Origin: Maribacter sp. 4G9
GTDB lineage: Bacteria > Bacteroidota > Bacteroidia > Flavobacteriales > Flavobacteriaceae
Direction: 5' to 3'
NCBI RefSeq assembly: GCF_002742265.1
Contig: NZ_MDGL01000181.1
Location: forward strand, 1-53,736
Length of the DNA: 53,736 nt
Both the position numbers and the translations under genes were made by a program. Positions 37,021 through 45,227 of the stretch are shown piece after piece (position 1 is the first letter of the stretch; each line of letters opens with the position of its first letter). A model generated the notes under the pieces. It had not been told where the DNA came from. It was given only the letters and a program-made list of their open reading frames with translations, and searched no databases.

Positions 37021-38924
37021 GAACTCTGCTAACCATAATTGTATCCATAGGTCTTATGATTACCCAGATGCTGGACGCCCAAGAATACAAGAATGTGGAC
37101 AGTTTGATTACTGTTTATAAGAAACAACCAATTGATACAACCAAGATTTATTTGGGTTCCCTCATCTTTCAAAACTTAAGCTTTACAAATCCTGAAGAAG
37201 CTTATATATATGCACAGGAGTCCGTCAAAATTTCAGAACACCTAAATGATAGTAAAGGCTTAGGGCAGGCCTATAATAATCTTAGTTTTTATTTTTTGAA
37301 CAAAGACCAACTCGATTCATCTCTTTATTATAAAAAAGCAGCATTGGATATCGCTGAAAGATTACAAAATATAAGAGGCATTCTTACGGTCAACATGGGA
37401 TTAGCTGTCTTGTACAATAAAAGAAATGATTTTAAGAAGGCCAAAGAGTATTTGTATACCAATATTAAAATTTTCAGGAATAAGGATACCGTTGAAAATG
37501 CCAATGAAACCGACTTTAAATACATTGGGTCAACCTATCATGCCTTGGGCGATATTAATGTAAGGGAAGGTCAATATAATCTTGCTTTAAAGAACCAATT
37601 ACTAGCCTTGGAATTATACAAGACTAGAGCAAAGGATTCACTTTTTGTTGCCGATGCCTACAACGCATTGGGCCAAACTGAAATGAAATTGGGAAATTTA
37701 ATTTCAAGTCTGGAATACTTCAAGCTAGCCCTTGGCGTATACAGTGAGTTTAAAGATTTGCTTTGGGAAAGTGATGTCTTAAAATTAATAGGGGAAAACC
37801 TGGTGTTACAAAAAATGCCTGAGGATGCTATAACCTATTTAAAACGTTGCATTGAAATAGCAAAAGCGAATCAGTTTCAGCTGACAGAGGCAGGAGCTTA
37901 CAATATTCTTGGAAAGGCATATGAACAATTAAATTTGGATAGTGAGGCTTTGTCATACTATAAGCAAGCCCTTGTTATTTGCTCTAACATGGAAAATCCT
38001 ACTGAACTAAATGAAATCTATATCAATTTAGGAGCATATTATAACAATGTTCAAAAACCTGAAATAGCAAAGACCTATTTTGATAAGTCTATTGCAATTT
38101 CCGATAGTATTGGCTCTTTGGCCGAAGCAGCAAGTGCATACTTAAACCGCGCCAAATCACTAAAGGCCCTAAAAAAATATCAGGAATCCATTGAAGATCT
38201 CGAAGACTATAACGAGTTAAAGGACAGTATCTTTTCCATTACGAAATCCCAGCAGATTGAAGAGATGCGGACCCTTTTTGAATTAGAAAAACGGGAATCT
38301 GAAATTGCCCTGCAACAAGAAGAAATCAAGAATCTAAACCAAACAGTAGAAATTGGGAATCTAAGAAAGGGATTATATGCAGGTGGTATGTTCACTTTTT
38401 TAGCGGTCTCCGGTCTTTTATTTTTTGGATTCAGGCAGCGCATGAAGAAAAACAAGATCGAAAGAGAAAAGCAAGAAGCTATCTACCAACAGGAAATTGC
38501 CCACAAGCAAAAGGAACTGGCCAGCCAGACACTGCACTTGGTCCAAAAGAACACCTTTATCCAGGAACTTATGGAAAACTTGGAAAACATTAAAAACTCC
38601 CCGGAAAAGTTCAAAATGGAGTTTAGACGCATCGTTATGTTGTTGAAGAAGGAAAATGCTTCGGATAAGGATTGGGAGGTCTTCAAAAGCTATTTTGCCG
38701 ATGTCCATAACGACTTCGACCAAAAACTAAAGACCATTTATCCGGATATTTCCGAAAAGGAAATCCGCCTGGCCGCCTTTCTTCGCATGAACCTCACCAC
38801 GAAGGAAATTGCCGCGACCTTGAACGTTTTACCCGATAGTATACTGAAATCCAAATATCGCCTCAAAAAGAAACTGGGCCTGGACAAGGAGACCGATTTG
38901 GGAACTTTCCTAAATAGCTTGTAG
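37017..38924 (+). CDS. TPR/membrane/LuxR-type HTH regulator, second copy
   Basis: The 635-residue paralog of the previous gene has the same order: signal sequence (LLTIIVSIGLMITQMLDAQ), TPR repeats, membrane helix (FTFLAVSGLLFFGF), coiled coil and LuxR-type HTH. By eye the last 185 or so residues differ from the first copy at only about ten positions, while the TPR halves are clearly different. Many codons in the shared part differ silently. The two probably read the same DNA site but sense different inputs, or work as a heterodimer. Confidence 0.88.
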   Translation: MRTLLTIIVSIGLMITQMLDAQEYKNVDSLITVYKKQPIDTTKIYLGSLIFQNLSFTNPEEAYIYAQESVKISEHLNDSKGLGQAYNNLSFYFLNKDQLDSSLYYKKAALDIAERLQNIRGILTVNMGLAVLYNKRNDFKKAKEYLYTNIKIFRNKDTVENANETDFKYIGSTYHALGDINVREGQYNLALKNQLLALELYKTRAKDSLFVADAYNALGQTEMKLGNLISSLEYFKLALGVYSEFKDLLWESDVLKLIGENLVLQKMPEDAITYLKRCIEIAKANQFQLTEAGAYNILGKAYEQLNLDSEALSYYKQALVICSNMENPTELNEIYINLGAYYNNVQKPEIAKTYFDKSIAISDSIGSLAEAASAYLNRAKSLKALKKYQESIEDLEDYNELKDSIFSITKSQQIEEMRTLFELEKRESEIALQQEEIKNLNQTVEIGNLRKGLYAGGMFTFLAVSGLLFFGFRQRMKKNKIEREKQEAIYQQEIAHKQKELASQTLHLVQKNTFIQELMENLENIKNSPEKFKMEFRRIVMLLKKENASDKDWEVFKSYFADVHNDFDQKLKTIYPDISEKEIRLAAFLRMNLTTKEIAATLNVLPDSILKSKYRLKKKLGLDKETDLGTFLNSL

Positions 38925-38954
38925 TAAGCGGAATGCATTGGCTATCTTTATAGT

Positions 38955-39359
38955 GTGAAAGAACCAAAAAAAATAATACTTTTCGACGGCGTTTGCAATG
39001 TTTGCAATGGCTTTGTCCAATTTGTAATTAAAAGGGACAAAGAAGACCTGTTTCGCTATGCTTCCCTGCAAAGTGATATTGCCCAAAAACTACTTTCGGA
39101 AAGAAAAATCGATACGCAGCGAATAGATTCAGTGGTTTTGATAGAGCCCGGTGTGGCCTACTATATAAAATCTGATGCAGCGTTGGAAATTGGCAAAGGT
39201 TTAAAAGGTTATCGTACCCTTTCAAAAATACTTGGATTGATTCCCAGTTCGATACGAAATATCGTATACGATTTAATAGCTCGAAATCGGTATTCTTGGT
39301 TCGGTAAAAAGGATGAGTGCATGGTTCCCACCCCAGAAATAAGCGCCAAATTTCTCTAG
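38955..39359 (+). CDS. DCC-family (DUF393) thiol-disulfide oxidoreductase-like protein
   Basis: The 134-residue protein starts at GTG (38955) and carries the family motif ILFDGVCNVCNGFVQF with DxxCxxC, plus FRYASLQSDIAQ and SDAALEIGKGLKGYR. The family is predicted to have a thioredoxin-like fold; its substrates are unknown. It is a small unit downstream of the regulators and before the DUF1206 gene. Confidence 0.88.
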   Translation: MKEPKKIILFDGVCNVCNGFVQFVIKRDKEDLFRYASLQSDIAQKLLSERKIDTQRIDSVVLIEPGVAYYIKSDAALEIGKGLKGYRTLSKILGLIPSSIRNIVYDLIARNRYSWFGKKDECMVPTPEISAKFL

Positions 39360-39431
39360 TTAGTTCGATTGGATTAACAACCATAGCTTACAGATTACTT
39401 TTTCTAAAAAGAAATGTGGAAACTTGTAAAC

Positions 39432-40211
39432 ATGGATGATAAAATTATAAAGACGGCACGCGCAGGTTTTGTTGCAAAAGGAATAGTTTATTTGATTACG
39501 GGTGTATTGGCCTTTTTGGCAGCCTTTAATCTTGGTGGTCAAAAAGCGGGTAAATTAGAGGTCATTGAATTTTTGGAAAAGCAACCTTTTGGGAAATTTG
39601 TTTTAGTGGCACTTGGACTAGGGCTTTGTTGCTATGCGTTGTGGCGTTTTATTCAAAGTATCCAAGACCCTGAAAACATAGGGGATGATGGAAAAGGCAC
39701 TATTAAACGCATAAGTTTCTTCATTAGCGGACTAATTTACATGGGGCTTGGATTTTTATCTTTGATAAACGCATTCTCACAAACCGGAAATAATTGGGGA
39801 AGTAAATCTTCCTTGATACCACCGGAATATCAGCAGTCCTTTTTTCTTATAGTAGGCCTTTGTTTGGCAGGAAAAAGTGTGTATCAGTTTGTAAAGGCTT
39901 ACAAGGGAACTTTTATTTCAAAATTCAATCTAAAAGCCATATCGGAAACGACTAAAAGAAAATTCATCAAAAATATGGGCTACGCCGGACTTACGGCACG
40001 AGGTATTTTAGTTGGTATCATAGCTTATTTCTTTATAACAGCTGGCTTTTCGGCAGGTAATGGTCCTAGTGGAATGAAGGGAACGGAAAGTGCTTTTTCT
40101 TTTTTACAGCAAAATTCTTCTGGACCATGGTTGATGGGCATTGTTGCGGCTGGACTTGCCTGTTATGGCATCTATATGTTTACAATGGCCCGATATCGCT
40201 CCTTTAAATAA
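39432..40211 (+). CDS. DUF1206 integral membrane protein
   Basis: The 259-residue protein starts MDDKIIKTARAGFVAKGIVY. It has six membrane helices arranged as three DUF1206 repeats, each with the ARAGFVAKGIVYLITG-like (or GLTARGILVGIIAY) opening. The function is unknown. The ATG at 39432 is preferred because the family starts close to the first repeat. Confidence 0.88.
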   Translation: MDDKIIKTARAGFVAKGIVYLITGVLAFLAAFNLGGQKAGKLEVIEFLEKQPFGKFVLVALGLGLCCYALWRFIQSIQDPENIGDDGKGTIKRISFFISGLIYMGLGFLSLINAFSQTGNNWGSKSSLIPPEYQQSFFLIVGLCLAGKSVYQFVKAYKGTFISKFNLKAISETTKRKFIKNMGYAGLTARGILVGIIAYFFITAGFSAGNGPSGMKGTESAFSFLQQNSSGPWLMGIVAAGLACYGIYMFTMARYRSFK

Positions 40212-40272
40212 ATCAATTCTCGATTAGATATTTAAACTGAGCTGCGGTTAATCCTTTACGGTTTAGTGCCCA

Positions 40273-41445
40273 TCATTTAAGATTGTTCAATATAAAATCC
40301 AAGGTTTTATTTTCATTCTTATTTGTTTGAAAGGCAAAATTGTCATAGCTATTAGGAACGGCTAAACCTATCTTTAAGGAATGTTCAATCAGTTCTTCCC
40401 AATCCAAGGAAACCTTACCGGATAACAATATGTCCATGGATTTTTGTTGCTGATATCGCTTATATATCTTGCGTAGTCCGCTTAGGTACAATCGGTCCTT
40501 AGTAAATCCTCCTCCCCTATGGGCCCTCAGCGTAATGGAAAACGCCGCATCCCGGTCCAGTTTATATTGGGAATGAATCATATCAAAGGTATCGGCAAAA
40601 GTGTATCCCTTAATCAAACTATCGGAAGCCAACACCCTATGCGCCAATTCCTTCAAGCGCCTTAGCGTCAAGGCCCCGCTCATATACTCACTGAAAACGG
40701 CAAGTCCTTCCTGTGTCTCCACGTTTTTGGGAAATCCATTGGAAAATATTTTAAGGGGTTGGCTCTGTGCATTGAAGGTGGTCACCATGTGTACGCCAAT
40801 TTCATGATTGGCCAAGGTCAGTAGCTGATTTTTGCTGAATTTGGTGTTTTTCTTAATCAACAATGTCTTGGTGGCATTGCTTACCATGGCATCGGCGGCA
40901 ATGCTGGTGGAATATTTTATTTTCAGGGGGAAGTCATACCTACTTGCAAATTCCTCAAAATACTCTTTCGCATCGGTAGGGGTATATATCTTTTCCATCT
41001 CGGGCCCATGGGCCTCATCCGTAAAATGTAATATATATTTGGCATTCTCAACGTCCTTTTCCGTAGGGGAACCGTACACCCGGAGCGAGTTGTAATGAAA
41101 TCTGTTCTTATGGCCAATGGTTTGGATGCATTGTACCATGTTTGAATAGTAATAGATAATCTCCTGATAGGCCGTTCTCAATTTCTCGTCCTTAATACGT
41201 TCCAAACGTTGTGAAAAGAACAAGCGGTGCAATTTATAAGGGTCGAACTTTAATTTGGGATAGCGAAACTCAGGATTTTGGGTATATTTTGAAGCAAAAA
41301 AAGCGTGCTTTTCCTTTTCAATGTTCAAGGGATTCACATAGCTTAGGAGTTCAATGCTCTTTATCAACCGGTCAAGGTTTCCATCAATTTCGAATACGTA
41401 TGGATACTCTTTAACGAGCTTTTCCAATAGTGGTTGTTCGTTCAT
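40273..41445 (-). CDS. QEGLA-motif DUF1704 zinc metallopeptidase-like protein
   Basis: The 390-residue protein has the metal site NHEIGVHMVT (HExxH) near residue 215 and NVETQEGLAVFSEYMSG, the QEGLA motif, near residue 245. Annotated bacterial relatives are called flavohemoglobin expression-modulating proteins, and the DUF1704 family includes animal tubulin tyrosine carboxypeptidases. A peptidase role is thus likely but the substrate is not known. It is transcribed alone. Confidence 0.88.
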   Translation of the reverse strand: MNEQPLLEKLVKEYPYVFEIDGNLDRLIKSIELLSYVNPLNIEKEKHAFFASKYTQNPEFRYPKLKFDPYKLHRLFFSQRLERIKDEKLRTAYQEIIYYYSNMVQCIQTIGHKNRFHYNSLRVYGSPTEKDVENAKYILHFTDEAHGPEMEKIYTPTDAKEYFEEFASRYDFPLKIKYSTSIAADAMVSNATKTLLIKKNTKFSKNQLLTLANHEIGVHMVTTFNAQSQPLKIFSNGFPKNVETQEGLAVFSEYMSGALTLRRLKELAHRVLASDSLIKGYTFADTFDMIHSQYKLDRDAAFSITLRAHRGGGFTKDRLYLSGLRKIYKRYQQQKSMDILLSGKVSLDWEELIEHSLKIGLAVPNSYDNFAFQTNKNENKTLDFILNNLK

Positions 41446-41589
41446 TTGCGCCTACTGTTGATTGATGGTTGCTCCCTTCGTTTACGCCTTTCTACGGTCA
41501 GGCTGGCCTAGGGCAAGCGTTGCTCTTAGTTTGTTAATTACTTACTGACCACTGTTCATTGATAACTGGCCCCTCTTAACCTTATTCAT

Positions 41590-41628
41590 CTTGAACTTGA
41601 AACATGAAACTTGTTGCTTGAACTTGAA
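41590..41628. repeat. Short direct repeat CTTGAACTTGAA
   Basis: CTTGAACTTGAA occurs at 41590-41601 and 41617-41628, with related ATGAAACTTG text between. It lies in a 190-bp gap and looks like simple-sequence intergenic filler. No function is evident. Confidence 0.4.
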
Positions 41629-41637
41629 CTCCCCTCC

Positions 41638-42963
41638 TTATTTCACCTTATCGTAATTATCGTCCCAATTCTTCACTTTTGGTTTTCCGAGTTTTCCAAC
41701 GGATTTAGCAACCATCATTGCCACGGTAGCATCGCCTGTAACGTTTACGACGGTCCTGCACATATCCAAGGGCCTATCCACCGCAAAAATCAAGGCCAAA
41801 CCGATTGCCAATTTATCCTGTGGAAAGCCTATTGACTCCAAAACAATGACCAACATCACCATTCCTGCCCCCGGTACCGCTGCGGAGCCTATGGAAGCTA
41901 GCAAAGCCGTTAAAACAATAGTCAACTGATTCGCCAAGGTAAGGTCAAAGGCCAAGGCCTGGGCAATAAATACAGCTGCTACGCCCTGGTATAAACTGGT
42001 ACCATCCATATTTATGGTTGCACCAACCGGCAATACGAAACTGGAAACTTCCTTATCCACACCAATATGTTCCTCCACCCTTTCCATGGTCACGGGTAAG
42101 GTAGCGGCACTGGAACTTGTAGAAAATGCCAACAGTTGTGCCGGACTCATTTTACTTAAAAAGGTCAAGGGGTTGTATCTCGTAAAGGTAGATACCACTA
42201 TGGAATAGAATACAATCATCAAGGCGAGTCCCAATACCACGACACCGGCATATTTCAACAAGGCCAACAGCAGTTCCGGATTACTGGAGGAAACAACTAC
42301 CCCTGCCAATAAGGCAAATACGGCGTACGGCGCGGAAAGCATGATCAAGTCCACCATTTTAAGAACGACATCGTTTAGGGAGTCAAAAAACTTTTTGAGA
42401 GGCTTGGCATCCTTTTCACCGATTAACAGCATGGAAATACCTAAAAATATGGCAAAGAAGATAACCTGTAGCATCAAGCTGTTGTCAGTCATGGCGGCAA
42501 GGGCGTTATCTGGAACCATATCCTCTAAAAATTTTAAAGGTCCGGCACCCTTTTGCCTGGAGGCCTCTTCCATTTTGGAAGTGACACCACTATCGCTCGC
42601 ATAGGTGTCCGTCAATTTGGTAATGGTTTCTTCGGATATTCCCTCCCCAGGTTTTATAATGTTTACCAAAACCAAGCCAATAGTAATGGCAACAACTGTT
42701 GTTGCTATGTATATAATAATGGTGCGTACACCAATGTTTCGAAATTTGGAAATATCCTTTAAATCGGAAATGCCTTTGATCAAGGAGGCTAGGATAAGGG
42801 GTATCGCTATTAATTTTAAAAGTTTCACGAAGATTGTGCCAAAGGGCTGTATCCAATCCCCAACAAAATCCTTTCCCCAAGTTACTTGGGTCATCAAGAA
42901 ACCAAAAAGAATGCCCAAGAGCATTCCTATCAATATTTGCCAGTGCAATTCCAGTTTACGCAT
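41638..42963 (-). CDS. Dicarboxylate/amino acid:cation symporter (DAACS family)
   Basis: The 441-residue protein has about eight membrane helices and two hairpins, with family motifs LAFSTSSSAATLPVTME (serine-rich hairpin 1) and LPVGATINMDGTSLYQGVAA (helix 7). It takes up glutamate, aspartate or C4-dicarboxylates with Na+ or H+; which one cannot be read here. The C-terminus contains the expected FAVDRPLDMCRTVVNVTGD substrate-contact region. Confidence 0.93.
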   Translation of the reverse strand: MRKLELHWQILIGMLLGILFGFLMTQVTWGKDFVGDWIQPFGTIFVKLLKLIAIPLILASLIKGISDLKDISKFRNIGVRTIIIYIATTVVAITIGLVLVNIIKPGEGISEETITKLTDTYASDSGVTSKMEEASRQKGAGPLKFLEDMVPDNALAAMTDNSLMLQVIFFAIFLGISMLLIGEKDAKPLKKFFDSLNDVVLKMVDLIMLSAPYAVFALLAGVVVSSSNPELLLALLKYAGVVVLGLALMIVFYSIVVSTFTRYNPLTFLSKMSPAQLLAFSTSSSAATLPVTMERVEEHIGVDKEVSSFVLPVGATINMDGTSLYQGVAAVFIAQALAFDLTLANQLTIVLTALLASIGSAAVPGAGMVMLVIVLESIGFPQDKLAIGLALIFAVDRPLDMCRTVVNVTGDATVAMMVAKSVGKLGKPKVKNWDDNYDKVK

Positions 42964-43022
42964 TTGTTATTCTTTTGGCTCAAGATACCAAATAGAAAGC
43001 AGACACGCTATACCCCTAAAGA

Positions 43023-44087
43023 TTAAATTTTATTTGTTCTGGAAAGTAGCATATAATCCGCCAAGACCAATGCGGTCATGGCTTCAACAATAGGAACGGC
43101 CCTGGGTACTACGCAGGGATCGTGCCTTCCTTTCCCCTGAGTTTTCACTATATTTCCATCCTTGTCAATGGTCTCGTACCCCTGTATGACCGTGGCAACA
43201 GGCTTAAAGGCAACATTAAAATAGATGTCCATACCATTACTGATGCCTCCTTGGACGCCCCCACTATGGTTGGACTTCGTAGAACCATCAGTGTTAAAGG
43301 GGTCATTGTGCTCGCTACCTTTCATGGTTACCCCTTCAAACCCACTCCCATATTCAAAACCTTTTACAGCATTTATGGATAACATGGCCTTTCCCATTTC
43401 TGCATGAAGTTTATCAAAAACAGGCTCTCCCAAGCCAACCGGTACATTCTTGGCCACACAGGTAATTACCCCGCCTATGGTATCCCCCTCTTTTTTTATC
43501 TTTTTTATATAATCCTCCATTTTTGAGGCCATTTCTTGATCAGGACATCTAACCATATTATCTTCTGCAGCATGTAAATCCAACCCCACATAACTCTTTT
43601 CCATCCTTAACTCCCCTACTTGTGATACAAAGGCGTTGATTTCGATTCCCTTTAAAAACTGTTTGGCAATGGCCCCGGCTACCACCCTACTGGCGGTTTC
43701 ACGGGCAGAACTCCTACCACCGCCCCTGTAATCCCTAAACCCATACTTCTGATCGTAGACATAGTCTGCATGTGAGGGCCTGTAAGAATCCTTGATATGG
43801 CCATAGTCCTGAGATTTCTGGTTGGTATTATGAATGGCGAAACCTATGGGAGTACCCGTTGTCCTTCCTTCGAAAACCCCGGAGTAAATCTCAACTTCGT
43901 CCGGTTCCTTGCGTTGCGTAACTATGGCGGACTGTCCCGGTTTACGCCTGTCCAAGTCTTTTTGTATTAATTCCATATCTATTGGGATGCCTGCCGGACA
44001 CCCATCCAAAACCCCGCCGATGGCCCTGCCATGCGATTCGCCAAAAGTCGTTACCCTAAATATATTTCCAAAGGAATTACCCGCCAT
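43023..44087 (-). CDS. aroC: Chorismate synthase
   Basis: The 354-residue protein has all three signatures: [18 protein letters not shown] at the N-terminus, the [23 protein letters not shown] and phosphate region near residue 125, and [15 protein letters not shown] residues (seen as [20 protein letters not shown]) near the end. It turns EPSP into chorismate, the last shared step of aromatic amino acid synthesis, using reduced FMN. Length is normal. Confidence 0.97.
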   Translation of the reverse strand: MAGNSFGNIFRVTTFGESHGRAIGGVLDGCPAGIPIDMELIQKDLDRRKPGQSAIVTQRKEPDEVEIYSGVFEGRTTGTPIGFAIHNTNQKSQDYGHIKDSYRPSHADYVYDQKYGFRDYRGGGRSSARETASRVVAGAIAKQFLKGIEINAFVSQVGELRMEKSYVGLDLHAAEDNMVRCPDQEMASKMEDYIKKIKKEGDTIGGVITCVAKNVPVGLGEPVFDKLHAEMGKAMLSINAVKGFEYGSGFEGVTMKGSEHNDPFNTDGSTKSNHSGGVQGGISNGMDIYFNVAFKPVATVIQGYETIDKDGNIVKTQGKGRHDPCVVPRAVPIVEAMTALVLADYMLLSRTNKI

Positions 44088-44239
44088 AATCGTTTTTAAT
44101 AATAGATACCTACAAATGTAAACTTTAAAAGCCTTATGGAAAATTTTACCGTTCCCTTAAACTTAAATTAACCTATTCAATTGGACGGTAATGATAATTT
44201 AACGGTATCCTTATCAATTGATGATATGGCAGTTAACCG

Positions 44240-44266
44240 TTGCATATACCATTAGGTTTAATTTTG
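44240..44266 (+). promoter_or_regulatory. Candidate promoter of the LpxH-like gene
   Basis: TAATTTTG (44259-44266) matches TAnnTTTG. A TTG lies at 44240-44242 with a 16-bp spacer, a little short. The start codon follows about 106 bases later, implying a long leader. Support is moderate. Confidence 0.4.
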
Positions 44267-44372
44267 TGGAAATTTTAGGGATGAACCCACATAGAGGGTT
44301 TTCTTATAGAGACATAATACCTTATTAAAAGGAAATAGTTAACTATTTGATGTTAGCGCTAAGTTTTAGTTT

Positions 44373-45227
44373 GTGAAAAAAAGAAAATTGGAAATTGCCG
44401 TTATTTCCGATGTCCATTTAGGCACGTATGACACGTACGCGGATGAACTTCTGGCGTACTTATGCAGTATTCAGCCTAAAATCCTCATTCTTAATGGTGA
44501 TATTGTGGACATTTGGCAGTTTAAGAAAAGTTATTTTCCCACTTCCCATTTAAACGTCATCAAAAAAATCGTTTCCATGGCCTCAAAGGGCACTGAAGTA
44601 CACTATATCATGGGAAACCACGATGAGGCACCCAAAACCTTGGCTAATATTTCCTTGGGAAACATTCAATTTTCGCGTAAATTGGTTTTGACCTTACATG
44701 GAAAGAAAATGTGGTTTTTTCATGGCGATGTTTTTGATATCCCCTGGATAAATGGCAGATGGGTGGCCCAATTTGGTAGCCTTGGTTTCGGTTTTTTGAT
44801 TACTGTCAACAAATTGAACAACTGGTTTCTAAAAAGACTTCGTAAGGAAAAGTACTCCCTGTCTAAAAAAATCAAAAAGGACGAAAAAAAATCCGAAAGG
44901 TATATTTCCAATTTTGAGGAGACCATAATCGACGTAGCCATACAAAACCGATACGATTATGTCATCTGCGGTCATATCCATAAACCCAAAAAGGAACATA
45001 TTGAAAAACGTGGGGGCAGGGTCACTTATCTAAACTCCGGGGATTGGGTAGAAAACCTTACTGCCTTGGAATACTCTTTAAAGCGCTGGAAAATGTACCA
45101 TTACAAAAACGATAAGTTGTCGCCTTTTTTTATGGACGAAGCTTTAAAAGAGATGAACCTCGATCAACTTATTGCTTCCATTGAACTAAAGGAAGCGCAA
45201 AAAAAGATTTCCCCACCACAGGCCTGA
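44373..45227 (+). CDS. UDP-2,3-diacylglucosamine diphosphatase-like metallophosphoesterase
   Basis: The 284-residue protein starts at GTG (44373) and has the metal-binding motifs VISDVHLGTYDT, LILNGDIVDIW, YIMGNHDEAPK, FFHGDVFDIP and VICGHIHKPKKE in order. This is the LpxH-type phosphoesterase used in lipid A synthesis in Bacteroidota. Its stop is adjacent to the stop of the convergent dehydrogenase gene. Confidence 0.88.
   Translation: MKKRKLEIAVISDVHLGTYDTYADELLAYLCSIQPKILILNGDIVDIWQFKKSYFPTSHLNVIKKIVSMASKGTEVHYIMGNHDEAPKTLANISLGNIQFSRKLVLTLHGKKMWFFHGDVFDIPWINGRWVAQFGSLGFGFLITVNKLNNWFLKRLRKEKYSLSKKIKKDEKKSERYISNFEETIIDVAIQNRYDYVICGHIHKPKKEHIEKRGGRVTYLNSGDWVENLTALEYSLKRWKMYHYKNDKLSPFFMDEALKEMNLDQLIASIELKEAQKKISPPQA

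Noticed and set aside
36360..38924. Long direct repeat or recent duplication by gene conversion in the regulator pair
   Set aside because: The protein is nearly identical but codons differ at many silent positions, so the DNA is not a near-perfect repeat.
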